Shown in pieces: positions 17,119 through 25,404 of a DNA stretch of 60,108 bases. This DNA is from a virus. Position 1 is the stretch's first letter. Every line of letters starts with the position of its first letter. The stretch is taken from the IMG/VR virus record IMGVR_UViG_3300044957_000926, positions 1 to 60,108 of that record; one strand, 5' to 3'. Both the position numbers and the translations under genes were made by a program. Under the pieces are notes generated by a model, which saw only the letters and a list, made by a program, of their open reading frames with translations, was not told the origin of the DNA and did no database searches.

Positions 17119-19578
17119 TCAGTTGAGACTAATTAGAGCAGCTTTAACATCGCAGGTAGCAGCTGCTTTAATGCTGACGGCAGCACCTGCATTTATTGCA
17201 ACTGCCCCTGCTGCTGCATTCAAACTTAAAGCACCAGCAGCAACATTTATTGTTCCGTATCCAGCACCAACATTCACTGAAAACCCAACTGCACCAACTT
17301 GAATACTGACTGGTCCTGCTGCATTAGTAACATTAAATCTAGGTACAAAATCAGCCGCACCCATAGCTCCTGGAGTAATGAACATATCATATGATCCACC
17401 CATAATAAATGTAGTAATCCCTCTCTTTATACCAGGAATTCCGCCAACATTAATATTTCTAATAAGAGAAGGTGTTTCAACATACATGCAATTGCCAGCA
17501 GTCAATTTTAAATCATTACTACAATTAATATTCATACTAGGAACATTTAATGACAAATTATCAGAAATAATTTTCTGATCTGTTCCTGATTTTGCAGCAA
17601 CCGTAGATCCCATACTTTGAGTTTCAAATTTGCCCCTACCAGAAATTTCTGTATCGCTATCAAATACAATCAAATTCTTTCTTTGCTTAGAAGAAGTATC
17701 TCCCTTTTTACCATTATTTGCAACTGTCTGTGGCGCTCCACTTACATGCATTGCTAAGCGACCGCCAACTTCAATATCTAAATTACCAACAATTTTTAAT
17801 TTATAATTACCATCAATTGTATGTTGAAATATGCCTTTATTATAAACAGACATGTCTTTATGTACATCAATTGATGTTGGATTTGGACAATTTACATGTA
17901 GTCCTGCAATTGTTTCACCTGCTTTTTCGTTTTTGGGAGGTGAGGGGTTTTTTCCTTCTTTGGCAGCATCTCGTTGTGTTTTAAAGTTATTTGCCACAGA
18001 ATCATTTGACTTGACTGCAGAAACTGTAGTACCATCTGCTGTTCTTACTAAGGTTGCTTCTCTACCAGGAGTACTAAATTGAGCACTATATGATCCATTC
18101 ATAGCATTTGAAAATGCTGTCAAATATGGATCTGCTTCATTAATAATAGCAGTCATTATATTTGTTGCTTTATTTAATCCTCCTGACCCCGATCCACATC
18201 GTCCAGATCCGTCATTTCCCAAAGGACTTCCACCAGTAAAATTACAATCTGTACTTCCTAAAAATGGTATAAATCCTGTATTTACATCACCGCCTGGAGC
18301 TGTCCTATTGCACTGAGTTGGTAACAATCCAATCAAAAGTGATAAGATAGCAGTTATTGAAGAAAAATCACTAATACTTAATTTTTCTAAATTCTCAAAA
18401 AACGATGTTCCTTTTTTAAATGTTTCCGAAACACTCTTAACTACTTGTATTGCTGATGATATCGCAGAAATAATACTTTGTATTTGACTAAACAGTGCAT
18501 CGATAGCACAAAGAATATCCGAAATAATTTGATCAAAAGCAGTTGATACAAGTTCAAATATCATATCAAATGCTTTACCAAGCACACTTGCAATGAATTG
18601 ATCAACAGTTCCACTCAATGCAGATAAAGCACTACCCAAAAAACTAGAATCAATATCACAAAGATACTTCAATACTATTTTAATAATTGCTTGTAGAGCC
18701 GTTGTATATACAAAAGGAATACCAAGAAATGATGTTAGTTTTAAAGCTTTAATAACTTTTGCCATTGTTGTGACAAATAATTCCTTTAATCCAGCAACTG
18801 CTTCAGACAAGACACCAGAAATCAAATTCTTTACTTTTCCTGCTAAGGCATCAACATTTTTAACTGTACCATCGACAACACTAATCCAAGCACCATCTTT
18901 AGGAACCAAAGTCGAAATAGTCAATCCGATATCTTTAAGCATGTAGCTTAAATGCGTTTCAAAGGTATTTGAAGATCCAGCAACACCATTTGCTGCAGGA
19001 CGTAATTCTGGATTTACAAGTGTATTTAAATTTGCATTTAGTGCATTTAATGGTTGCCCTGGAGCTGGTGATGTAGTATTTGTTTTGGAACTTGTGCTGG
19101 TACTTAAACCCGTCCCTCTGGTATCAGATTGACCTGTTGCAGGATTTGTTATACCTAAATTTGTAGTATTATCATAAGTATCTCCCGTATAGATACTTTC
19201 GATTTCACCATTAACTGTTCCTGGTTTATATGCTCTAATAACACCCATAACAACTGGTTGCTGAGCCTCTTGACCATCCAAAAAGAAACCCATAACCATG
19301 GCACCAGGTTTTAATTGTCCTGCTGATTTTCCTGTGCCTTCCTGACCACCTTGATCTGTTGGTTGTAATACAATTGCCCAAGGTAGATCTTCATCGGGCA
19401 TAGTCTCCTTAAATTTATCATCAAGACCAGTATACCAACCAGATATTCTAACCTTTACCCGTCCAACTTGTAACGGATCTTTGTCTTCTACAACTTCGCC
19501 AAACCACCAATAGAATCCATCTTTACCAAGAAAATCCACAGTTGGTTCATTAAGAATTCCATCAAAGGTAGCAGGCAT
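17119..19578 (-). CDS. Baseplate hub/tail spike protein, gp5-like
   Basis: This protein has the N-terminal OB-fold layout of T4 gp5: FYWWFGEVVEDKDPLQVGRV, KVRISGWYTG and DLPWAIVLQP, followed by GAMVMGFFLDGQEAQQPVVM. The C-terminus is a long Ala/Val/Gly repeat (SIQVGAVGFSVNVGAGYGTI...) that looks like the triple-stranded beta-helix spike. Between them lies a hydrophobic helical stretch (residues about 230-400) instead of the T4 lysozyme domain, which is absent. It would cap the tail tube and pierce the outer membrane. I choose ATG 19578 (MPATFDGILNEP); TTG 19587 is upstream in frame. A late promoter lies at 19604-19611. Confidence 0.8.
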   Translation of the reverse strand: MPATFDGILNEPTVDFLGKDGFYWWFGEVVEDKDPLQVGRVKVRISGWYTGLDDKFKETMPDEDLPWAIVLQPTDQGGQEGTGKSAGQLKPGAMVMGFFLDGQEAQQPVVMGVIRAYKPGTVNGEIESIYTGDTYDNTTNLGITNPATGQSDTRGTGLSTSTSSKTNTTSPAPGQPLNALNANLNTLVNPELRPAANGVAGSSNTFETHLSYMLKDIGLTISTLVPKDGAWISVVDGTVKNVDALAGKVKNLISGVLSEAVAGLKELFVTTMAKVIKALKLTSFLGIPFVYTTALQAIIKIVLKYLCDIDSSFLGSALSALSGTVDQFIASVLGKAFDMIFELVSTAFDQIISDILCAIDALFSQIQSIISAISSAIQVVKSVSETFKKGTSFFENLEKLSISDFSSITAILSLLIGLLPTQCNRTAPGGDVNTGFIPFLGSTDCNFTGGSPLGNDGSGRCGSGSGGLNKATNIMTAIINEADPYLTAFSNAMNGSYSAQFSTPGREATLVRTADGTTVSAVKSNDSVANNFKTQRDAAKEGKNPSPPKNEKAGETIAGLHVNCPNPTSIDVHKDMSVYNKGIFQHTIDGNYKLKIVGNLDIEVGGRLAMHVSGAPQTVANNGKKGDTSSKQRKNLIVFDSDTEISGRGKFETQSMGSTVAAKSGTDQKIISDNLSLNVPSMNINCSNDLKLTAGNCMYVETPSLIRNINVGGIPGIKRGITTFIMGGSYDMFITPGAMGAADFVPRFNVTNAAGPVSIQVGAVGFSVNVGAGYGTINVAAGALSLNAAAGAVAINAGAAVSIKAAATCDVKAALISLN

Positions 19579-19603
19579 TATTGTCAATCATAGATTCAAA
19601 AAT

Positions 19604-19611
19604 TATTTATA
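19604..19611 (-). promoter_or_regulatory. T4-type late promoter
   Basis: TATAAATA on the minus strand directly after the terminator of the rlpA-like gene and 26 bases ahead of ATG 19578. Confidence 0.65.
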
Positions 19612-19636
19612 CAAAAAAAGGGAGGTTGCCCTCCCA
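19612..19636 (-). terminator. Rho-independent terminator
   Basis: On the minus strand GGGAGGG, CAA, CCTCCC is followed by seven T. It ends the rlpA-like transcript five bases before that gene's stop is left behind. Confidence 0.85.
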
Positions 19637-19641
19637 CTTAA

Positions 19642-20004
19642 TTAAATTTGACTATAACAAACGTCAGCAACTCCTTGACCTGGGTTAGCAATTGAAGAAA
19701 AAGCACCATAAGACAAGTCAAGAGATCTTCCGCCCACATAAGGTCCTCGATCATTTACTCTCACAGTCACAGATTTACCATTTTGTTGATTGGTCACACG
19801 CAATCTAGTGCCAAAGGGTAACCATTTGTGAGCTACGGAATTGCCATATGCATTGTACGTTTCACCGTTGGCAGTGGTTCTACCATGATACCCATCACCA
19901 ACTCCATAATGAGATGCAAGTGTACAAGAACTTGCTGCTTTTGCTGTTACGGGTGCCAATCCGACGAGACCAAAAGCCATAATTGAAAGTGTTTTAAAAA
20001 GCAT
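19642..20004 (-). CDS. Secreted RlpA-like double-psi beta-barrel protein
   Basis: The likely start is ATG 20004 (MLFKTLSIMAFGLVGLAPVT), giving 120 aa with a signal peptide ending near AKA-AS. The mature part is a double-psi beta-barrel of the RlpA type: CTLASHYGVGDGYHGRTTAN then GETYN, LPFGTRLRVTN and TVRVNDRGPYVGGRSLDLS. The His in GYHGRTTANGE and the Asp in VNDRGPY match the residues needed for lytic transglycosylase activity in Pseudomonas RlpA, so it may cut denuded peptidoglycan in the periplasm. TTG 20031 is an alternative start. No lipobox Cys is seen after the signal peptide. Its presence in a phage beside hub genes suggests a role in lysis or entry. Confidence 0.8.
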   Translation of the reverse strand: MLFKTLSIMAFGLVGLAPVTAKAASSCTLASHYGVGDGYHGRTTANGETYNAYGNSVAHKWLPFGTRLRVTNQQNGKSVTVRVNDRGPYVGGRSLDLSYGAFSSIANPGQGVADVCYSQI

Positions 20005-20126
20005 TAAATTTGATTGAACTCTACATCCCAATAAAGAAAGCGCACGTCCCCCTTCTCAAGGGGCAATCTCCTGGGCTCTAAATGATAGTAGTCAAATTTT
20101 TCATAATAAAAAAGGCTACTATCAAT

Positions 20127-20197
20127 GGGTGATGACGGATTCGAACCGCCAACCTACTCCGTGTAAAGGAGGTACTCTACCGTTGAGTTAATCGCCC
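20127..20197 (-). tRNA. tRNA-Val (TAC)
   Basis: The minus strand has acceptor GGGCGAT with ATCACCC, anticodon loop TTTACAC (TAC), and T-arm GGCGGTTCGAATCCGTC. The acceptor contains one C-A mismatch at the fourth pair, unusual for a functional tRNA. No CCA is encoded. Its 5' third is shared with the 3' end of cpeT. Confidence 0.88.
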
Positions 20198-20632
20198 GAA
20201 ATGATAATAGTCTTTACTGCCCCAAATCATTTTATTATCTATATATCCCGCATCACGGGTTAAGTATTCCCCTTGTTTTAGTTTAAACTCTGAATGGAGG
20301 ACTGCACCACGAATGATACAGTCCTTTCCAATGTTTTTACCTAGAAATTGTCCTTCCGAAAATGTAACCACAAGATCACATTTTTTATTTCGAGTACCAT
20401 CAATTTCCCAACTCTGTATAATAATTTCAGATTCTGTTTCAATAAAAGTTTTAATATTTTCTCGGTATGGTTTTTGTTCTCCTTCATAGTGATACCATGA
20501 TTTAGACAAGTACTTACCATCTCCGACATCTTCCCAAGAATTTAAAATCCAGGCATATTTAGATGGGTTACTGTATGCTTGATCTTTGTTTGACCATCGA
20601 CCAAGCAGGTAACTTAAGAACTCCGTAATCAT
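20177..20632 (-). CDS. cpeT: CpeT-type phycobiliprotein lyase
   Basis: This 151-aa protein has the CpeT/CpcT layout: LLGRWSNKDQAYSNPSKYAW near the N-terminus, SWYHYEGEQKPYRENIKTF in the middle and a late AGYIDNKMIWGSKDYYHFGR. The family attaches bilins to Cys of phycobiliproteins; cyanophage CpeT proteins are known auxiliary genes. The length is shorter than cyanobacterial CpeT (about 200 aa), as in other phage versions. The last residues and TAG stop are encoded inside tRNA-Val. A TTGACA-N17-TATGAT promoter has its -10 box over the ATG, so the mRNA start is unclear. Confidence 0.82.
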   Translation of the reverse strand: MITEFLSYLLGRWSNKDQAYSNPSKYAWILNSWEDVGDGKYLSKSWYHYEGEQKPYRENIKTFIETESEIIIQSWEIDGTRNKKCDLVVTFSEGQFLGKNIGKDCIIRGAVLHSEFKLKQGEYLTRDAGYIDNKMIWGSKDYYHFGRLTQR

Positions 20633-20656
20633 AGCAGAAAGGTGTCAAGTTGTCAA
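20628..20656 (-). promoter_or_regulatory. Sigma70-type promoter overlapping cpeT start
   Basis: TTGACA (20651-20656), a 17-base spacer and TATGAT (20628-20633); the ATG of cpeT is part of the -10 box. A second TTGACA lies at 20643-20648. Confidence 0.6.
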
Positions 20657-20689
20657 ACGTCGTATGTAAATAAATGTGTTATTATTTAG

Positions 20690-22117
20690 TTACTTAGGAA
20701 TGGATGATCCTAAAGAATCTTTAACAAGAACTAAATCGGAAAACATTACGTTACCATTTAATTGTTGTCTAACGCCAGCAATAACATACAAACCACTATA
20801 AATTGTGTCAAGTTCTATTTTTCCTTCATCTGGTATTTGTCTTGGTATTTCAACAGTGATTGGATTTCCGACATGCATAGCTGCATTACCAGCAATTCTA
20901 ATACTCAATTTAATTGAAGAAAAAGTAGTTTTTCTTGCATGAGTATATACAGAAACTTCTTTTGCTCTTACTGGATTTGAACCAGATTCCAACGTTGGAG
21001 TTTTTTCATTAGGGTCATCAAAAGCATGTATCATATCTGCTTTCATTCTATTTCTTCTAGTTGCTCTAAAAGTATAATCCTCCTTATTATTTTCATATGG
21101 ACTTATTGATCCCAAATGTGACTGTTTTGCATATAAATTTGCAAAATCTCCTGCTGTGCCTGAAGTTAAAGAAAAATATATTCCACTGTAAGGTGCTTGT
21201 TTGTTACCTTTAGGTTTATTGAATTGACTGTTAGGTATGACATCTAATGCTAATGAAGTAAATAGACCCGCATAAGATCCATTTCTAACTGGTTCTGTCA
21301 GATTAAATACATCAGGATATTGAATACTTTCAATAATTCCATAATCTTTAACTGTAGAATCATCAGAAGATTTTTTTGGTTGATATTTATAATACCAAGA
21401 TTTTATTTTATTTCCATTTCGGTCAGTATATTCTTTAAAATTTTTACAATCTTCTACAATTTTATCGAAGGATTTAAAATAAAATCCATCAAAATTTTCA
21501 TAGAAAATAAATCCACTTTGAAAGGATGCCCCTGATGATGGATTGTTGCGAACCGCCTTACTTCCTAACCAATTAACAGCATCAAATGCTCTCATTCCAG
21601 GTATCACACATTGAAATTTATCTTTAGTATCTTCAATTTCTAATTTTTTGTTACGACTAAGTATATTAATACCTTTTGAAGTTTGTTTTGTACTCTTATC
21701 ACCAGATTGTGGTCCGCTAGTAAGAATTTCCTTTATGATTTCAGATACTTTTTTATTTTTATATGAACCAAAAATATATGATAGTTCATTGATCATACAT
21801 TCTTGAGAGATACATTCGATATTATATCTTGCTTTTTGATGCAATTTAACGATTGGTCCAACTCTATAAACTTTAAATATATATGATTTTTTTTGTCCCA
21901 GATCTGGTAAAGTATATTCTATTTGCAATAATTCATTTCCAGTTAATTTAGTATATGTACTGATAGCATCTTCAACAGTTACTGTACATCTTATGGCAGG
22001 AAAATCGATACTTTCAACGATACTAATTTCGGAAACCATCTGACCAAAATCAGCACCCTCTTTGCCAGATACAGGATTGACAAGTTTTACGGATTGTAAT
22101 TTATATTTTGTGCTCAT
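20690..22117 (-). CDS. Baseplate hub subunit, gp27-like
   Basis: The start is ATG 22117 (MSTKYKLQSVKLVNPVSGKE), overlapping the stop of the upstream gene as ATGA; the protein is 475 aa. The segment EISIVESIDFPAIRCTVTVE followed by ARYNIECISQECMINEL and KVSEIIKEIL resembles the hub fold of T4 gp27 and P2 gpD-like proteins, in which a beta-barrel ring of three copies links the tail tube to the spike. It lies between the spike gene and the tape-measure-like genes, as expected for a hub. The T4 name is by position and fold pattern. Confidence 0.68.
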   Translation of the reverse strand: MSTKYKLQSVKLVNPVSGKEGADFGQMVSEISIVESIDFPAIRCTVTVEDAISTYTKLTGNELLQIEYTLPDLGQKKSYIFKVYRVGPIVKLHQKARYNIECISQECMINELSYIFGSYKNKKVSEIIKEILTSGPQSGDKSTKQTSKGINILSRNKKLEIEDTKDKFQCVIPGMRAFDAVNWLGSKAVRNNPSSGASFQSGFIFYENFDGFYFKSFDKIVEDCKNFKEYTDRNGNKIKSWYYKYQPKKSSDDSTVKDYGIIESIQYPDVFNLTEPVRNGSYAGLFTSLALDVIPNSQFNKPKGNKQAPYSGIYFSLTSGTAGDFANLYAKQSHLGSISPYENNKEDYTFRATRRNRMKADMIHAFDDPNEKTPTLESGSNPVRAKEVSVYTHARKTTFSSIKLSIRIAGNAAMHVGNPITVEIPRQIPDEGKIELDTIYSGLYVIAGVRQQLNGNVMFSDLVLVKDSLGSSIPK

Positions 22118-25100
22118 TGTAGTAATGATAGTGATGGTTGATATAATGATGTAGTAGGTGCCCAAGCAACTTCAATAGGAATTGTAGTTACTTTACCAGG
22201 CATAAAAATTGGTTGCGGGGGAGCTCCCCGATTTTCTTTAGTTGCTGCTTTAACCTTCGCCTTTGCATTATCCATTGCCTTTCCTGCAGATGCTGCTGCT
22301 TTTTCTTTTGCTGCTTTTATAGCATTTGTCTTTGCTTTATCCGTAGATTCGGTTGCATCAGCAACACTAGTATCTGATGGTGCGTATCCAAGAGATACAT
22401 GTAATTTCTTGATTGCTTCTTCAAGAACTTGAAAAGGATCACCCTGCTCCTGTTGCTCACCATCTAATTTAATTGGGTTTTCTGGAGTTTCTTCAGTCCC
22501 AGGTTGGGCACCTTTGACTGGTTTACCACCAATAGTAATATCGTTAAGTGCTCCAGTTTTAAGTGGGTCGAAAGATCCCTCTTGACCAAAACTTAACCTG
22601 CTTCTATGTTCATAATGTAAGTGTGGACCAGTACCAATGCCAGTGTTACCTAAAGTACCAATCTTAGTTCCAGGTTGAATAACATCCCCCTTTTTGACAA
22701 GGAAACCATCTAGGTGTGCAAAACGAAGAACTTTACTAGGGCTAACTTGAAGATCGACAGTATTACCATAACCACTATAAGTTGATGCATATAAAACTTT
22801 ACCCCCAGTCAAAGAAGTAATAGGAGTACCGACAGGAACACCAGCAAGATCGATGCCAGCATGGAATCTGCCCCAGCGGGGTCCATACAACGATGTAATA
22901 ACAGCACCACCAGAAGTCGCAGTTTGCAATCCTTTATCACCAGAACCTTTATTGTCTTTAACTTTAGTCTTGTCTTTAACTGCACCACCTTTAGCATATC
23001 CAGGAAGAGCATATCCTCCCTGCTTTGCTTGACGCATTCTAGATCCTGTCAGTCCAGGATTATTTCTAGTTGCTGGTGTATCAAATGGAACTACGAATGC
23101 ACCACCAGAGGCAGCTTTCATTCCTACCCATTCTGTTCCATGACCAATAAAAGCAGTTGATCCTCCACCATCTAAAGATACTGGATACCCAGACATAGGA
23201 CCACTAATCCATCCTCCCCTTGCTTTTGATGGCGTAGATTCTTTTGATGGCGTAGATGTATTTGGTGTAATTGTGGGTCCATATTTACCGTCAGTTGGTT
23301 TTTCCCATTTATCTGGAGTGTTTCCAGCTCTTCCTGTTTTCTTTCCTCTAACTTTGAGAATAGAACCCATGGCATAATTAAAATAACCAACAGGAGTTTG
23401 ATCACCACCAAACATTCCTTGTAATATTTTTACTTCACCTGTTTTCAAATCTCTAACTAATACTCCCTTTAAAGATTTGGAATCAATCAATCCAGATGAA
23501 GTTATATCAGTAAGAGGATCTCCTGGGTTTTTCCACATAAAGACATCACCAGATTCATTGTACCAATACTGCCTATTTCCATTCTTTACTGGCAATAAAC
23601 CAGCTCCGGGGGAAGACTCTGAGGCTTTTTTATCAGTTGCTTTTATAGTAGTTCCCTGTACCCCTTTCAATGACCCATCTTCTCTTAGTCCGTCTGCCTT
23701 TTGTAAGGTTGCTTTAGCGGTATTAGTAGGTCCACCAGAAGCTCCACCACCTTGAGCACCAGAAGTAACTTTGGGGGTATCACCTTGCCCTGGTGGCGGC
23801 GACGTTGGTGTAGGCGTTGTTGTAGGCGTTGATTTTTGTGTTGGTGTTGAACCACCTACTTTATTACCAATAACATGAACTGCAGCAATCATATTGCTAA
23901 GCAATCCTAAGACAGAAGTATCAGCTACTTTTTTAAATTTTTTAGAATCTTCAATTACTACTTTACCCTTACCAAAAATTTTAGATATATCTCCCTTACC
24001 CTTACCACCTTTACCTTGATCTTGTGGTTTAGAACCAATTTGAGTCTTAGCAGTTAGTGTTTTAACTAATGATGGAGGAACCCCGAAACTATTAGCAATT
24101 GGAGTAATAATATTACTCAAAATAGGAGTTAGCGCCTGTCCTGCAGGACCTATACTACTGACAATTTGAGATATATTAGCTAAGATACCAGCACCGATTC
24201 CTCGAAATGGTGCCATAAACAAATCTGATAATTTTTTTGCTTGCTTGCTATCGCCACTACCCGTAAACATTCCACCAAGAGACGATAGTGGTTTGATACC
24301 AGAGTTTTGCATTGCCTTAGCATTGCTTAAAGGCATACGAACTTCTGGTCCAGCCTCACCTATTAATGCTGATGTTGGGCGGGTTGCAACACCGCCCATA
24401 GCAAGTTTAGCTAATCCAGTATCTCCGCCACCGCTTCCTCCTCCAGTTCCATCAGTGCCTCCAGTGCCTCCAGAAACACTTCCAGGAGCAGATGAGAACT
24501 CATCTGGCCCACTTGCCATCTGAGCACCAACAACAACAGGAACTGCAATTGCAGAGGCAGCTGCTATTCCTTTTGCTATTCCTCCAAATCTTCCCCCTTT
24601 AGCACCTTTCGCACTTTGATCTGCAGACCACGATGCAAATCCACCAGCAGCTCCTTTTGTGGCACCACCAGCAGATCGTTTTGCTAAACTAAGTTTAGTT
24701 TTAAATAAATTTGCCCATAATGTTGTAAGTACCCAGTGAACACCTTTCAAAACTAATCCGGGTTTTTTAAGAATTAATGATGCTCCTAATATAGTTCCAA
24801 ATCCAGCAACAAAAGTAACAAAACCACCTATTTTTTCAAATATATTTTTCTTGCCGTCCAACATAGTGGCAAGACCATCTAACATTTTAGTGACACCGCT
24901 ACTCAAAAGTTTAGCAAAGAAACTAATCACATTCCAAATTGCTTGGACAACTGTAGTAAGTTTTTGTATATTTGCAGGATTGCCAATCCATCTCAAAATA
25001 GATTGTGTCAATACAAATTTCATCAATGCTCCACCAAGTAAAGCAAGACCCTGCAAAAATCCAATTGCTACTCGTTCTACTGCTTTACCGATAGCAGCAA

Positions 25101-25401
25101 ATCCACTAAATCCTTTTTTTGCTACCTTATTTTTTTCTTCCTTTTCTTTCTGGAATCTTTTTTTTTCTTCCTCAAATTCTTTATCTTTGAGTTTCAAATT
25201 TATTATCAACGCATCTCTTATTTGCTTATTGACAACTATTGTTGAGTTAATAGTTCCACCAATTCTGTTGAGACCAGTTGTAAAAGCACGATATGATAGT
25301 TGAGTTGATTTTATAGCAGCATCTTTAGATCCTCCGCCAGCAGGCAAAGAGACCATCTTATACATTGTAATTTTTGAACTTTTTAAACCTGTTACTGCCA
25401 T
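22114..25401 (-). CDS. Tape-measure-like hub protein with M23 peptidase
   Basis: This 1095-aa protein has a coiled-coil N-terminus (residues about 60-95) and hydrophobic segments (110-240, starting AVERVAIGFLQGLALLGG). A low-complexity Gly/Thr/Pro middle follows. The peptidase M23 domain spans about 832-950: HAGID (H847, D851) and HLHYE (H927, H929) are the zinc-binding motifs, with AHLD at 895-898. This should be an endopeptidase cutting peptide cross-links. It shares the LRWIGNP block, an EAGPEVRMPLS-type motif and a DPFQVLEEAIKKL tail with the next upstream protein, so the two are ancient paralogues. It is probably ejected or exposed at the tail tip during entry. Confidence 0.78.
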   Translation of the reverse strand: MAVTGLKSSKITMYKMVSLPAGGGSKDAAIKSTQLSYRAFTTGLNRIGGTINSTIVVNKQIRDALIINLKLKDKEFEEEKKRFQKEKEEKNKVAKKGFSGFAAIGKAVERVAIGFLQGLALLGGALMKFVLTQSILRWIGNPANIQKLTTVVQAIWNVISFFAKLLSSGVTKMLDGLATMLDGKKNIFEKIGGFVTFVAGFGTILGASLILKKPGLVLKGVHWVLTTLWANLFKTKLSLAKRSAGGATKGAAGGFASWSADQSAKGAKGGRFGGIAKGIAAASAIAVPVVVGAQMASGPDEFSSAPGSVSGGTGGTDGTGGGSGGGDTGLAKLAMGGVATRPTSALIGEAGPEVRMPLSNAKAMQNSGIKPLSSLGGMFTGSGDSKQAKKLSDLFMAPFRGIGAGILANISQIVSSIGPAGQALTPILSNIITPIANSFGVPPSLVKTLTAKTQIGSKPQDQGKGGKGKGDISKIFGKGKVVIEDSKKFKKVADTSVLGLLSNMIAAVHVIGNKVGGSTPTQKSTPTTTPTPTSPPPGQGDTPKVTSGAQGGGASGGPTNTAKATLQKADGLREDGSLKGVQGTTIKATDKKASESSPGAGLLPVKNGNRQYWYNESGDVFMWKNPGDPLTDITSSGLIDSKSLKGVLVRDLKTGEVKILQGMFGGDQTPVGYFNYAMGSILKVRGKKTGRAGNTPDKWEKPTDGKYGPTITPNTSTPSKESTPSKARGGWISGPMSGYPVSLDGGGSTAFIGHGTEWVGMKAASGGAFVVPFDTPATRNNPGLTGSRMRQAKQGGYALPGYAKGGAVKDKTKVKDNKGSGDKGLQTATSGGAVITSLYGPRWGRFHAGIDLAGVPVGTPITSLTGGKVLYASTYSGYGNTVDLQVSPSKVLRFAHLDGFLVKKGDVIQPGTKIGTLGNTGIGTGPHLHYEHRSRLSFGQEGSFDPLKTGALNDITIGGKPVKGAQPGTEETPENPIKLDGEQQEQGDPFQVLEEAIKKLHVSLGYAPSDTSVADATESTDKAKTNAIKAAKEKAAASAGKAMDNAKAKVKAATKENRGAPPQPIFMPGKVTTIPIEVAWAPTTSLYQPSLSLLQ

Positions 25402-25404
25402 TTA

